The notes under the pieces are model-generated. The model searched no databases. It saw only the letters and a program-made list of their open reading frames with translations, and was not told the origin of the DNA. The translations under genes were made by a program, and so were the position numbers. From NCBI RefSeq assembly GCF_028553785.1, contig NZ_CP067136.1:2602501-2666500 (forward strand): 64,000 bases of DNA, read 5' to 3'. Origin of the DNA: Paracoccus fistulariae (GTDB lineage Bacteria > Pseudomonadota > Alphaproteobacteria > Rhodobacterales > Rhodobacteraceae). This document shows positions 45,865 to 56,600 of this stretch, piece by piece. The number at the start of each line of letters is the position of its first letter. The first letter of the stretch is position 1.

Positions 45865-47253
45865 TTAGCCCTGCAGCAGCGCGGCCAGTTCCGCCTGCTT
45901 TTCCTGCACCAGCGCCGCATCGCCGCGCGATTCGACATTCAGACGCACCAGCGGCTCGGTATTCGATTTGCGCAGGTTGAAGCGCCAGTCGTCGAAGCTG
46001 AGCGAAACCCCGTCCAGATCGTCGCGCTCATTGGCCTGACCGGCATAGGCGTCAACGACCCGCGCGATGGCGGCATCGGCATCCTCGATCACGTAATTCT
46101 TTTCGCCCGAGGACGGGTAAAGCCGGATCCGCTCGGACAGCAGTTCGGCCAGTGTCTGCCCCTTGCGGGACAGAAGCTCGACCATCAGCAGCCAGGGGAT
46201 CATGCCGCTGTCGCAGAAATAGAAATCGCGGAAATAGTGATGCGCCGACATCTCGCCGCCATAGATCGCGCCGGAATCGCGCATCTTGCGCTTGATGAAG
46301 GCATGGCCGGTCTTGCTGACGACGGCCTCGCCCCCCGCCTCGGCAATCATCGCGCGGGTGTTCAGCACGACACGCGGATCGTGGACGATCTTTTCGCCGG
46401 GGGCCTTTTCCAGAAAGGCAGCGGCCAGCAGGCCGACGATATATTCGCCCGGAATGAAACGGCCATCCGCATCAAAGAAGAAGCAGCGGTCGAAATCGCC
46501 ATCCCAGGCGATGCCAAGGGCGGCCTGTTCCTGTTGGACCCGCTGCGCGGTCACGGGCTGGTTTTCGTCCAGCAGCGGATTCGGGATACCATTGGGAAAG
46601 GTGGAATCGACCTGATGATGCATGCGGATAAAGGTCAGCGGCGCCCCGCGTTTGTCCAGTTCGGCGGCAATGGCATCAAAGGTCGGACCCGCCGTGCCAT
46701 TCCCGGCATTCACCACGATCTTCATCGGGCGCAGTGCGCCGATATCGATGAAATCGGCCATCGCGGCGGCGTATTCCGCCCGCCCGTGGCTGAAATCGGT
46801 GATCTTGCCCTTGCTGGCCGGGGCGAAATCGCCCGATTCCGCCAGCGCAAGGATCGGCGGCACCTCGGTCGCAGGATCCAGCGGGGCAGAGCCCGCGCCG
46901 ACGATCTTCATGCCATTGTAATTGATCGGATTATGCGAGGCGGTGACCTCGATCCCGCCATCGGTGCCCTGTTTGCCGGTGTGGAAATAGACCTCTTCCG
47001 TGCCCGCCAGACCCAGATCCAGAACATCGGCGCCGCCATCGGTCAGCCCCTCGATCAGCGCCGCCGCCAGCGCCGGAGAGCTGGCCCGGCTGTCGCGACC
47101 GACCACCACCGATTTCGCGGCCCGTGTCTGTGCAAAGGCGCGGCCGATGCGATAGGCGATGTCGGGATCAAGGTTCTTGTCCAGCTCTCCGCGCACGTCA
47201 TAGGCCTTGAAGCAGGTGATGTCGCGATGGCCAAGCTGATCTGATCTGTTCAT
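45865..47253 (-). CDS. Phosphomannomutase/phosphoglucomutase
   Basis: 462 residues from the ATG at 47253, with AAAGGAAC upstream; the frame extends 45 codons more without similarity. Signatures: CFKAYDVRGELD near the N-terminus, GRDSRASSPALAAALIEGL, the phosphoserine loop VTASHNPINYNGMKIV near residue 107, the metal site WDGDFDRCFFFDADGRF near 246, and GGEMSAHHYFRDFYFCDSGM. Interconverts hexose 1- and 6-phosphates, feeding GDP-mannose or UDP-glucose pathways. Convergent with the sulfotransferase-like gene and a natural part of the glycan region. Confidence 0.92.
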   Translation of the reverse strand: MNRSDQLGHRDITCFKAYDVRGELDKNLDPDIAYRIGRAFAQTRAAKSVVVGRDSRASSPALAAALIEGLTDGGADVLDLGLAGTEEVYFHTGKQGTDGGIEVTASHNPINYNGMKIVGAGSAPLDPATEVPPILALAESGDFAPASKGKITDFSHGRAEYAAAMADFIDIGALRPMKIVVNAGNGTAGPTFDAIAAELDKRGAPLTFIRMHHQVDSTFPNGIPNPLLDENQPVTAQRVQQEQAALGIAWDGDFDRCFFFDADGRFIPGEYIVGLLAAAFLEKAPGEKIVHDPRVVLNTRAMIAEAGGEAVVSKTGHAFIKRKMRDSGAIYGGEMSAHHYFRDFYFCDSGMIPWLLMVELLSRKGQTLAELLSERIRLYPSSGEKNYVIEDADAAIARVVDAYAGQANERDDLDGVSLSFDDWRFNLRKSNTEPLVRLNVESRGDAALVQEKQAELAALLQG

Positions 47254-47449
47254 CGGCCGTTCCTTTCTGGGCTGATTGTGCCGTAGCGCTATCAATTTCC
47301 CGCGAAAATACAACCTTTGCCGCCATGACCATTGCGGAACCGGCGAAATTGCGAAAATCAGGATCGAAAGATGCGATTTCCGCGTCAAATTTACGATTTC
47401 ATAAGTGATTTGGCTTTATTTGGGGGCGAAACGGTCCATATTTTGGGGT

Positions 47450-47872
47450 ATGCTATACGTTACAGACAACATCGCTATTGAGGAGTGGGAGCTTTCCGAA
47501 CAATTCACCCGCGCTCAGGGGCCGGGCGGGCAGAATGTGAACAAGGTCTCGTCGGCTGTGGAATTGCGCTTCGAGGCGGCGCGTTCCCCCAATCTGGCAG
47601 AGCCGGTGAAACGCCGCTTGCAGCGGTTGGCAGGACGGCGCTGGACCAGTGATGGGGCCATTGTAATCCTGTCGCAGGAAACGCGCAGTCAGGCCCGCAA
47701 CCGCGAAATTGCGCGGGAAAGGCTGGCGGATCTGATCAGGCGGGCATCCGTGGCCCCCAAACGGCGCATTGCGACGCGCCCGACATTGGGAAGCCAGCGC
47801 CGAAGACTGAAGGCAAAAACAATACGCGGCGAAGTGAAGGCGCGAAGAGGCAGAGTGGAAGCCGAGGAATGA
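47450..47872 (+). CDS. arfB: Peptidyl-tRNA hydrolase ArfB (ribosome rescue factor)
   Basis: 140 residues from the ATG at 47450, preceded by GGGG. The release-factor GGQ motif lies in TRAQGPGGQNVNKVSSAVEL (residues about 20-39). The C-terminal tail is rich in Lys and Arg (PKRRIATRPTLGSQRRRLKA), as needed to enter the mRNA channel of stalled ribosomes. Length and layout match ArfB/YaeJ. Releases nascent chains from ribosomes lacking a stop codon. The stop overlaps the NUDIX start (ATGA). Confidence 0.93.
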   Translation: MLYVTDNIAIEEWELSEQFTRAQGPGGQNVNKVSSAVELRFEAARSPNLAEPVKRRLQRLAGRRWTSDGAIVILSQETRSQARNREIARERLADLIRRASVAPKRRIATRPTLGSQRRRLKAKTIRGEVKARRGRVEAEE

Positions 47873-48381
47873 AGGCGTTTTACAGACTTGTCGGGATGCT
47901 GCTGGGGCGGCGCCCGATTTCATTACAGGTCGCGGCGCTGTGCCTTGACGAGCGGACGGGCAAGGTGCTGCTGATCACCAGCCGCGGCACCGGTCGCTGG
48001 GTGATCCCGAAAGGCTGGCCCATGGGCGGGCGCACGCTGGCCGGCGCGGCCGAGCAAGAGGCCTGGGAAGAGGCCGGCGCCAGGGGCCGTATCAGCCATG
48101 AAGAACTGGGGCGCTATCGCTATGACAAGGATCAGGACAGCGGCTTTTCCGTGCCGGTTGAGGTGCGGGTTTTCGCGCTGACTGTCGATTCCCTGGAAAA
48201 TGCCTTTCCCGAAGATACGGAACGCAGCCGCGCGTGGTTTTCTCCGGAAGAGGCCGCCGCCCGTGTGCACGAGCGCGGATTGAAGAAGATCCTGCTGAAC
48301 CTGCCCCGGCATCAATCCGGCAGAGCAGAGCCTTTGCCTCCGCTGCCCGACGCACATCAGGTCAGTCGCTCGACCGCCTGA
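47869..48381 (+). CDS. NUDIX hydrolase
   Basis: 170 residues. Single NUDIX domain with WVIPKGWPMGGRTLAGAAEQ followed by EAWEEAGARG (residues about 43-72). The usual RE..EE catalytic set reads QE..EE here, with Gln in place of Arg, while the Glu residues that bind Mg are kept. The WVIPKG sequence resembles diphosphoinositol-polyphosphate or diadenosine-polyphosphate hydrolases. Substrate not assignable. Translationally coupled to arfB. The C-terminal 25 residues look disordered. Confidence 0.87.
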   Translation: MKAFYRLVGMLLGRRPISLQVAALCLDERTGKVLLITSRGTGRWVIPKGWPMGGRTLAGAAEQEAWEEAGARGRISHEELGRYRYDKDQDSGFSVPVEVRVFALTVDSLENAFPEDTERSRAWFSPEEAAARVHERGLKKILLNLPRHQSGRAEPLPPLPDAHQVSRSTA

Positions 48382-48391
48382 AGGGCATGCC

Positions 48392-49828
48392 ATGGTAAGC
48401 AGACAACGCAGCTATCACACGCTGGACAAGGATCTGGGACGCATCACGCATACCGAGGTCGCCCAGGCCCATGCTTTCCGTCCTGTTCGCTGGCTGGGGT
48501 TGGCGGTGCTGGCTGTGGTGGTATTGCTGATCCTGGTCATTCCGCTGACCGGACATGAGATGCGCTATACGGCATTGGGCGCGGGGCTGGTCGTGGCCGC
48601 ATGGCTGGGCATCTCGATCGGCTCGAACGATGTCGCAAATTCCTTGGGGCCGGCGGTCGGCGCAGGGGCGATCGGCATGTTGCCGGGCCTGCTGCTGGTC
48701 GGTGCGGCGCAGATTGCCGGCGCGTCGCTGGCCGGTGGCGTCGTGACCGAACGTCTTGCCAGCGGGATCTTTGATCCTGCCCTGCTGGCATCCGGTGTCC
48801 GGGCGCAGTTCGTCATGCTGTCGGCGCTTCTGGCGGCGGCCGTCTGGATCACCATGGCAACCGGGATCGGCCTGCCCGTTTCGACCTCGCATTCCATCGT
48901 GGGCGGCATTGCAGGGGCGGGCCTTGCCGCGCTTGGCGCCGGCGCGATCCATTGGGACACGCTGTCGCTGATCGCGGTGACCTGGGTGATCACGCCCTTT
49001 GTCTCGGGCGCTTTGGCCGGTGCGATCCTGATTTTCCTGCGCCTGCGCGTGCTGGAGGCCGAGGATCGCGCGCGCGCGGCACGCCGCTGGTTGCCGCTGA
49101 TGGTGGGGCTGATGACGGGCGCCTTTGCCGCCTATCTGGCGCTGCTGGCGCGGTCGCATCTGCATGGCGCAGCGGCGTTTCCGCTTGTGGCGCTCGCGGC
49201 CTTGCTGGGCGGGTGGTTCACCCTGATCCGTCTGCGCGAAGAGCTTGACGAGGATGCCAGCAAGGTCAGCACGAAAAAGATCCTGCGCCCGGCACTGGTC
49301 ATATCGGCTGTGATGCTGGGATTTGCGCATGGGGCCAATGATGTCGCCAATGTCGCCGGTCCGTTTTCCGTCATTCTGGGCAATGCCACGCCCGATGCCC
49401 CCGCCACGGTGCCTCTGATCGCGCTGCTTGGCGCGGGCAGCGCGATTGCCCTGGGCACCGTGCTGTTCGGGCGGCGTCTGGTGCGGATGGTGGGCAGCGG
49501 CATCACCCGGCTGAACCCCGGACGGGCCTTCTGCGTCTCGCTTGCCACGGCGGGGACGGTGTTGCTGACGACCTGGTTCGGTCTTCCCGTCTCGACCACG
49601 CATGTCGCGATCGGGGGGATCTTCGGGGTCGGTTTTACCCGTGAATGGCTGGATCGCAGGCGGGCAAAGCAACGCGCGGCGCTGCCTGCCGATGAAACCC
49701 GCCGCCGCATCCTGATCCGGCGCAGCCATGTTGTCACGATCACCACGGCCTGGCTGGTGACGGTGCCTGCGACGGCGCTGATCGGGATGGCGATCTGCCT
49801 TGGGATCCTGGGTCTGACCGGGGTCTGA
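48392..49828 (+). CDS. Inorganic phosphate transporter, PiT (PHO4) family
   Basis: 478 residues, about 10-11 membrane helices. The two inverted PHO4 signatures are present: ISIGSNDVANSLGPAVGAGA near residue 70 and FAHGANDVANVAGPFSVILG near 310, with GLPVSTSHSIVGGI and GLPVSTTHVAIGGI in matching positions. Low-affinity phosphate (metal-phosphate) symporter that complements the high-affinity Pst system encoded 22 kb away. The N-terminal 40 residues are cytoplasmic and charged. Ribosome site AAGGGC. Convergent with pncB. Confidence 0.92.
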   Translation: MVSRQRSYHTLDKDLGRITHTEVAQAHAFRPVRWLGLAVLAVVVLLILVIPLTGHEMRYTALGAGLVVAAWLGISIGSNDVANSLGPAVGAGAIGMLPGLLLVGAAQIAGASLAGGVVTERLASGIFDPALLASGVRAQFVMLSALLAAAVWITMATGIGLPVSTSHSIVGGIAGAGLAALGAGAIHWDTLSLIAVTWVITPFVSGALAGAILIFLRLRVLEAEDRARAARRWLPLMVGLMTGAFAAYLALLARSHLHGAAAFPLVALAALLGGWFTLIRLREELDEDASKVSTKKILRPALVISAVMLGFAHGANDVANVAGPFSVILGNATPDAPATVPLIALLGAGSAIALGTVLFGRRLVRMVGSGITRLNPGRAFCVSLATAGTVLLTTWFGLPVSTTHVAIGGIFGVGFTREWLDRRRAKQRAALPADETRRRILIRRSHVVTITTAWLVTVPATALIGMAICLGILGLTGV

Positions 49829-49834
49829 GGGGCC

Positions 49835-51127
49835 TTAGACGACGACCTTCTGGGCCACCTGCTCTCCGACATCGAAGACGCGTTTATAACGCTCGATCTC
49901 GGCTGCGGGGCCGGTGGCCTTGCTGGGATTGTCCGAGAGTTTGACGGTCGGACGGCCATTCGCGGCCACGGCCTTGCAGACAAGGCTGAACGGCGCCAGC
50001 CCGTTATCGGGCACCAGATCGCGGAAATCATTGGTCAGCAGCGTGCCCCAGCCAAAGCTGACCTTCACCCGGCCGTGGAACTGGTGATACAGTGAGACGA
50101 TCTTGTCCACATCAAGCCCGTCCGAGAAGATGATCAGCTTGCGGCGCGGATCCTCGCCCCGGTCCTGCCACCATTTGATGGCCAGTTCCGCGCCTGCCGC
50201 CGGATCGCCGCTGTCGATGCGGATGCCGGTCCAGCCGGCCAGCCAGTCGGGCGCCTGTTCCAGAAAGCCCTTGCTGCCATAGGTGTCGGGCAGGATGACG
50301 CGCAGATTGCCCTCGTGCTCCTCATGCCAGTCGGCCAGCACCTCGTAGGGGGCTTCGCGCAGGTCCGCGTCATTCTCGGCCAGCGCGGCATAGACCATGG
50401 GCAGTTCATGCGCATTTGTGCCGATGGCCTCGATATCGCGGCGCATGGCGATCAGACAGTTCGAGGTGCCGATGAAGCGATCGCCCAGCCCCTCGATCAT
50501 GGCCTGCACGCACCAATCCTGCCACAGAAAACTGTGCCGCCGACGGGTGCCGAAATCGGCGATCCGCAGATCGGGCAATTGCCGAAGGACCTGGATCTTT
50601 TCCCACAGACGGGTCATGGCGCGGGCGTAAAGCACCTGCAATTCGAACCGGCCCATATCCCGCAATACGGCGCGGGACCGCAATTCCATCAGAATTGTCA
50701 GGGCAGGGATTTCCCACAGCATCACCTCGGGCCATTTGCCTTCAAAGGTCAGCTCGTACTGGCCGTCACGCTTTTCCAGATGGTAGGCGGGCAGCCGCAT
50801 CCCTTCCAGAAATTCCATGAAATCGGGCCGGAACATCTGGCGCTTGCCATAAAAGGTATTGCCGCGCAGCCAGGTGCTTTCCCCGCGCGACAGCGACAGC
50901 CCGCGCACATGGTCCAGCTGTTCGCGCAATTCGCCCTCATCGATCAGATCGGCAAGGCGAATGTCTTTCGAGCGGTTGATCAGGCTGAAAGTGACGGTGG
51001 TGTCGGGCCGGTTGCGAAACACCGACTGGCACATCAGCAGCTTGTAGAAATCGGTGTCGATCAGGGACCGCACGATCGGGTCGATTTTCCATTTGTGATT
51101 ATAGACGCGCGTGGCGATATCGACCAT
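49835..51127 (-). CDS. pncB: Nicotinate phosphoribosyltransferase
   Basis: 430 residues. N-terminal [32 protein letters not shown], then [20 protein letters not shown] near residue 192, [10 protein letters not shown] with the modified-His-region context, and [20 protein letters not shown] near 301. Makes nicotinate mononucleotide from nicotinate and PRPP in the NAD salvage route. Its ribosome site (TGGAGTGA) is made from the last codons of pncA, 6 nt upstream, so the two are one unit covering nicotinamide to NaMN. Confidence 0.95.
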   Translation of the reverse strand: MVDIATRVYNHKWKIDPIVRSLIDTDFYKLLMCQSVFRNRPDTTVTFSLINRSKDIRLADLIDEGELREQLDHVRGLSLSRGESTWLRGNTFYGKRQMFRPDFMEFLEGMRLPAYHLEKRDGQYELTFEGKWPEVMLWEIPALTILMELRSRAVLRDMGRFELQVLYARAMTRLWEKIQVLRQLPDLRIADFGTRRRHSFLWQDWCVQAMIEGLGDRFIGTSNCLIAMRRDIEAIGTNAHELPMVYAALAENDADLREAPYEVLADWHEEHEGNLRVILPDTYGSKGFLEQAPDWLAGWTGIRIDSGDPAAGAELAIKWWQDRGEDPRRKLIIFSDGLDVDKIVSLYHQFHGRVKVSFGWGTLLTNDFRDLVPDNGLAPFSLVCKAVAANGRPTVKLSDNPSKATGPAAEIERYKRVFDVGEQVAQKVVV

Positions 51128-51133
51128 GGGTTG

Positions 51134-51730
51134 TCACTCCAGTTGAACACCGGCGGCGCGCATATCGGCGCGCGCCCGGTCGCGGCTGCCATCAAGATCA
51201 ATGGCGCGGGTCGCCTCTTCGATCACGGTGGCGGTAAAGCCCTGCCGGGCCGCGTCCATCGCACTCCAGGCGACGCAGAAATCATGGGCCAGCCCCACGA
51301 AGGTCAGATCGTCAAGCCCGCGGTCGCGCAGATAGCCTGCCAGCCCGGTCGATGTCTTGTGATCGTTTTCGAAAAAGGCGGAATAGCTGTCGATCTGCGG
51401 GTTGAAGCCCTTGCGGATCACCATATCGGCGCGGGTCAGGTCCAGCCCGGCGTGAAAATGTGCGCCTTCGCTGCCGATCACGCAATGGGCGGGCCACAGC
51501 ACCTGCGGGCCATAGGGCATCTGCGTCATGCTTAAGGGCTGGGCGCCCGGATGGTTGTCGGCAAAGCTGGCATGATCGGCGGGGTGCCAGTCCTGCGTCA
51601 GGATCACCGCGTCGAATTGTGTCATCAGCCGATTGATCGGCTGGACGATCTGATCGCCACCCTCGACGGCCAGCGCCCCGCCGGGACAAAAATCGTTCTG
51701 CATGTCGATGACGATCAGCGCGCGGCTCAT
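51134..51730 (-). CDS. pncA: Nicotinamidase
   Basis: 198 residues. Isochorismatase-fold hydrolase with VIDMQNDFCPGGALAVEGGD (catalytic Asp8), the metal-binding TQDWHPADHASF near residue 50, and VIRKGFNPQIDSYSAFFEND with the catalytic Lys. The nucleophile is in VGLAHDFCVAWSAMDAARQG near residue 150. Deamidates nicotinamide to nicotinate, the substrate of PncB encoded directly downstream. Confidence 0.94.
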   Translation of the reverse strand: MSRALIVIDMQNDFCPGGALAVEGGDQIVQPINRLMTQFDAVILTQDWHPADHASFADNHPGAQPLSMTQMPYGPQVLWPAHCVIGSEGAHFHAGLDLTRADMVIRKGFNPQIDSYSAFFENDHKTSTGLAGYLRDRGLDDLTFVGLAHDFCVAWSAMDAARQGFTATVIEEATRAIDLDGSRDRARADMRAAGVQLE

Positions 51731-51897
51731 GTCTGGCTCCGTAGCAAGTTCATCAATGGGTAGAAAGTGCAGGGGCCGGGGTCAATGCCTGTGGCTATTT
51801 CATGTGCAATTTCCGCCGTGGTGCTTTCGCGGGCGGCAGTCTAACCTGCCAGTATCGTAAAGGTTGAACGCATTGTCATTTTTCAAAGAGAGTCCGC

Positions 51898-53490
51898 ATG
51901 GATCTGAACGACGATTTTCATCAACAAGGAGAACTGGCCGAGGAAGAGCTGAACCGCTCTGCCCGGGCGATCTGGGGCTTTCGCGCCTTGGGTGTCGTCG
52001 TGGCCCTGCTGGTCTGGCTGCTGCTGGGCGGATCCGAGGGGCTGTCGGCTGACGCGCGGGTCGTGGCCGCCATCGGGTCGCTGATGGCGATCTGGTGGAT
52101 GACCGAGGCGATCCCGCTATCGGCGACCTCGCTTCTGCCCATCGTGCTGCTGCCCGCCCTGACCGAGCGCACCGTCTCCGAGGCAACGGCGCCCTATGCA
52201 AGCTCTATCGTCTTTCTGTTCCTGGGCGGTTTCCTGATCGCCATCGCGATGGAGAAATGGAACCTGCACCGCCGGATCGCGCTGCTGACGCTGCACCGCG
52301 TGGGGGTCCAGCCCAAGCGGATCGTGCTGGGCATGATGCTGGCCACGGGTTTTCTGTCGATGTGGGTGTCGAACACCGCCACCACGCTGATGATGCTGCC
52401 CATCGGCCTGTCGATCCTGACCCTGGTGATCGAGCGCAGCCACCACACCGATCAGGGCGCCGAGGTGGGCGAGCAGATCGCCGCAGGCGGTCGCATCAGC
52501 GATCTGGTCGAGGATCCCAATATCAGCAAGTTCGGCGTCTGTCTGGTGCTGGCCATCGCCTGGTCGGCCACGATCGGCGGTCTTGGCACGCTGCTGGGCA
52601 GCCCGCCCAATGCCATCGTCGCGGGATATGTCGCGGATGAGCTGGGCCGCGATATCGGCTTTCTGCAATGGATGATGATCGGCCTGCCGCTTGCCATCGT
52701 CTTCGTGCTGATCGCGTGGTTCCTGCTGGTCAACCTGCTGTTCCGCTTTGATCTGGACGAGGTTCCGGGCGGCAAGGCGATGATCGAGGATGAGATCGCC
52801 TCGCTTGGCCCGGTCAGTCAGGGAGAGCGGATGGTGATGATCGTCTTCATCTCGGCCGCCTTCCTGTGGGTGGTGCCGGGGCTGTTCACCAGCCTCAGCG
52901 GCATGTCGCTGGGCCCGCTGGACAAGCTGAACGATACCGCGATTGCGATTGCGGCGGGGGTGATCCTGTTCATCCTGCCGGGCAAGGGCAAGACGCAGAT
53001 GGTGCTGAACTGGAAGGACGCGGAAGAGGGGCTGCCCTGGGGGGTGCTGCTGCTGTTCGGTGGCGGCCTCAGCCTTGCGGGCGCGGTTGCGGCCAGCGGG
53101 CTGGATCAGTGGTTCGGCCAGCAGGTGCAGGGTCTGGGTGCGCTGACGCCGATCCTGCTGATCGCGGCGGTGACCACGATCATCCTGTTCCTGACCGAAG
53201 TCACTTCGAACACCGCGACGGCCGCGACCTTCATCCCGATTCTGGGCGGGGTGGCCGTGGGCATCGGTGTCGATCCGATGGCGCTGCTGATCCCGGCGGC
53301 CTTTGCCGCGACCTGCGCCTTCATGCTGCCGGTGGGCACGCCCCCCAACGCCATCGTCTTCGGCACCGGCGCCGTGACCATCCGCCAGATGGCCCGGGGC
53401 GGCTTTGTCCTGAACGTGGTGGGCATTATCCTGATCACGATGTTCGTCTATCTTCTGGGCGGCATCGCGCTTGGGATCACATTCGGCTGA
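51898..53490 (+). CDS. SLC13/DASS family anion transporter
   Basis: 530 residues with about 12 helices after a charged cytoplasmic N-terminus of 35 residues. The repeated SNT Na+/substrate motifs are clear: WVSNTATTLMMLPIGLSILT near residue 158 and TEVTSNTATAATFIPILGGV near 437. Two matching re-entrant loops are TLLGSPPNAIVAGY and LPVGTPPNAIVFGTGAV. Imports a di- or tricarboxylate (succinate, malate, citrate) or sulfate with Na+. Single gene; substrate not determinable from context. Confidence 0.92.
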   Translation: MDLNDDFHQQGELAEEELNRSARAIWGFRALGVVVALLVWLLLGGSEGLSADARVVAAIGSLMAIWWMTEAIPLSATSLLPIVLLPALTERTVSEATAPYASSIVFLFLGGFLIAIAMEKWNLHRRIALLTLHRVGVQPKRIVLGMMLATGFLSMWVSNTATTLMMLPIGLSILTLVIERSHHTDQGAEVGEQIAAGGRISDLVEDPNISKFGVCLVLAIAWSATIGGLGTLLGSPPNAIVAGYVADELGRDIGFLQWMMIGLPLAIVFVLIAWFLLVNLLFRFDLDEVPGGKAMIEDEIASLGPVSQGERMVMIVFISAAFLWVVPGLFTSLSGMSLGPLDKLNDTAIAIAAGVILFILPGKGKTQMVLNWKDAEEGLPWGVLLLFGGGLSLAGAVAASGLDQWFGQQVQGLGALTPILLIAAVTTIILFLTEVTSNTATAATFIPILGGVAVGIGVDPMALLIPAAFAATCAFMLPVGTPPNAIVFGTGAVTIRQMARGGFVLNVVGIILITMFVYLLGGIALGITFG

Positions 53491-53652
53491 TTGCACCGGA
53501 TGCCCGGCCATTCATGGCCCTTTTCGCCGCGACATCCTGACGGGGTCGCGGCGTTTCCGGTTGAATCCGCCCCGTCGCATCTTGCGTCCTGCCCGCGCTT
53601 GGCTATAACCCCGGACGATTTACCTGCCGCCAGCCGCCCGAAGGATCGCACC

Positions 53653-56600
53653 ATGCCCAAAAGAACCGATATCAAATCCATTCTGATCATCGGGGCAGGG
53701 CCTATCGTGATCGGGCAAGCCTGCGAATTCGATTACTCCGGCGCGCAGGCCTGCAAGGCCCTGCGGGAAGAGGGGTATCGCGTCATTCTGGTCAACTCGA
53801 ACCCGGCGACGATCATGACCGACCCGGAAATGGCCGACGCCACCTATATCGAGCCGATCACCCCCGAAATCGTCGAAAAGATCATCGCCAAGGAACGCCC
53901 CGACGCGCTGTTGCCGACCATGGGCGGGCAGACCGGGCTGAACACGGCGCTGGCGCTGGCTGATGCGGGCGTGCTGAACCGCTATGGTGTGGAACTGATC
54001 GGCGCGCAGCGCAGCGCCATCGAGATGGCCGAGGATCGCAAGCTGTTCCGCGAGGCGATGGACCGGATCGGGCTGGAAAACCCGCGCGCGACCATCGTGT
54101 CGGCACCGAAACATGCCAATGGCAAATATGACGTCTCGGCCGGGGTCGCGCTGGCGATGGAGGCGCTTGAGGATATCGGCCTGCCCGCCATCATCCGCCC
54201 CGCCTTCACCCTGGGCGGCACCGGCGGCGGCGTGGCCTATAACCGCGACGATTACGAACGGATCGTCCGCTCGGGTCTGGATGCATCACCGGTCGCGCAG
54301 GTGCTGGTCGATGAAAGCCTTCTGGGCTGGAAGGAATACGAGATGGAGGTCGTGCGCGACCGCGCCGACAATGCGATCATCGTCTGCTCCATCGAAAACG
54401 TCGATCCGATGGGCGTGCATACGGGCGATTCGATCACCGTCGCCCCGGCCCTGACCCTGACCGATCGCGAATATCAGATCATGCGCAATGGCAGCATCGC
54501 CGTGCTGCGCGAGATCGGCGTGGAAACCGGCGGCTCGAACGTGCAATGGGCGATTAACCCCGCCGATGGCCGCATGGTCGTGATCGAGATGAACCCGCGT
54601 GTGTCGCGCTCCTCGGCGCTGGCCTCGAAAGCGACGGGCTTCCCGATCGCCAAGATCGCCGCGAAACTGGCCGTCGGCTATACGCTGGACGAGTTGGACA
54701 ATGACATCACCAAGGTGACGCCCGCCAGTTTCGAACCCAGCATCGACTATGTCGTCACCAAGATCCCGCGCTTTGCCTTCGAGAAATTCCCCGGCTCCAA
54801 GCCCGAACTGACCACCGCGATGAAATCCGTGGGCGAGGTCATGGCCATCGGCCGCAGCTTCCATGAATCGCTGCAAAAGGCGCTGACCAGCATGGAAAAC
54901 GGCCTGACGGGCCTGGACGAGATCGCCATTCCCGGTGCCGCGGATGAGGGCAAGCCTGCCGTCATCAAGGCGCTGTCCAAGGCAACGCCCGACCGGCTGC
55001 GCGTCATTGCCGAGGCGATGCGCTTTGGCCTTTCCGACGATGAGATCCAGCGCATCACCCATTTCGACCCCTGGTTCCTGTCGCGCCTGCGCGAGATCGT
55101 CGATGCCGAGATGCAGGTCCGCGACGCGGGCCTGCCCCTCGATGCCGAGGGCCTGCGCCGCCTGAAGATGATGGGCTTCACCGATGCTCGTCTGGCCCAT
55201 CTGACGGGGCAAGAGGAAACCGCGATCCGCGCCGCCCGCCGCGCCCATGACCTGCACCCGGTCTTCAAGCGCATCGACACCTGCGCCGCCGAATTCGAGG
55301 CGCAGACCCCCTATATGTATTCCACCTATGAAGCCCCCGCGATGGGCGAGGTCGAATGCGAAGCCCGGCCCAGCAATGCGAAAAAGGTCGTCATTCTGGG
55401 CGGTGGTCCGAACCGGATCGGGCAGGGGATCGAGTTCGATTACTGCTGTTGCCACGCCTGCTTTGCCCTGACCGAGGCGGGCTATGAAACCATCATGGTC
55501 AACTGCAACCCCGAAACGGTAAGCACCGATTACGACACCTCGGATCGCCTCTATTTCGAGCCGCTGACGCTGGAACATGTGCTGGAGATCCTGCGGGTCG
55601 AGAAGGAAAACGGCACGCTTCATGGGGTGATCGTGCAATTCGGCGGCCAGACGCCCCTGAAACTGGCCAACGCGCTGGAGGAAGAGGGCATCCCGATCCT
55701 GGGCACCACCCCCGATGCCATCGACCTGGCCGAGGATCGCGAGCGGTTCCAGAAGTTGCTCAATGATCTGGGTCTGAAGCAGCCGATCAACGGCATCGCC
55801 CATAGCGACGATCAGGCCATCGCGATTGCCGAGAAAATCGGCTTCCCGCTGGTCATTCGCCCCTCCTACGTGCTGGGCGGCCGCGCGATGGAGATCGTGC
55901 GCGACATGGACCATCTGCGCCGCTACATCACCGAGGCCGTCAGCGTCTCGGGCAAGAACCCGGTGCTGCTGGACAGCTATCTGACCGGCGCGATCGAGGT
56001 TGATGTCGATGCGCTCTGCGATGGCGAAACCGTCCATGTCGCGGGCATCATGGAACATATCGAGGAGGCCGGCGTCCATTCCGGCGACAGCGCCTGTTCC
56101 CTGCCGCCGCATACGCTGGACGCGGCCACCATCACCGAATTGAAGCGCCAGACCGAGGCCATGGCCCGCGCCCTGCAGGTCAAGGGGCTGATGAATGTGC
56201 AATTCGCGCTGAAAGACGGCGCCATCTATGTGCTGGAGGTCAATCCGCGTGCCAGCCGCACCGTGCCCTTCGTCGCCAAGGCCACCGACAGCGCCATCGC
56301 CTCGATCGCCGCGCGGCTGATGGCGGGCGAACCGATGGCGAATTTCCCTGCCCGCGACCCCTATCCCGAAGGCGTCGGCCCCGAGGATGACCTGCCCTTC
56401 GCCGATCCGCTGACACTGGCCGATCCGAACACGCCCTGGTTCTCGGTCAAGGAGGCGGTGATGCCCTTCGCCCGCTTCCCGGGCGTCGATACGCTGCTGG
56501 GACCCGAGATGCGCTCGACCGGAGAGGTCATGGGCTGGGACCGCAACTTCCCCCGCGCCTTCCTAAAAGCGCAGCTGGGCGCGGGCACCAATCTGCCGCA

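Noticed and set aside
54286..56202. 638-codon open frame antisense to carB
   Set aside because: Shadow of the carB codon pattern; no start signal and no recognisable domain.
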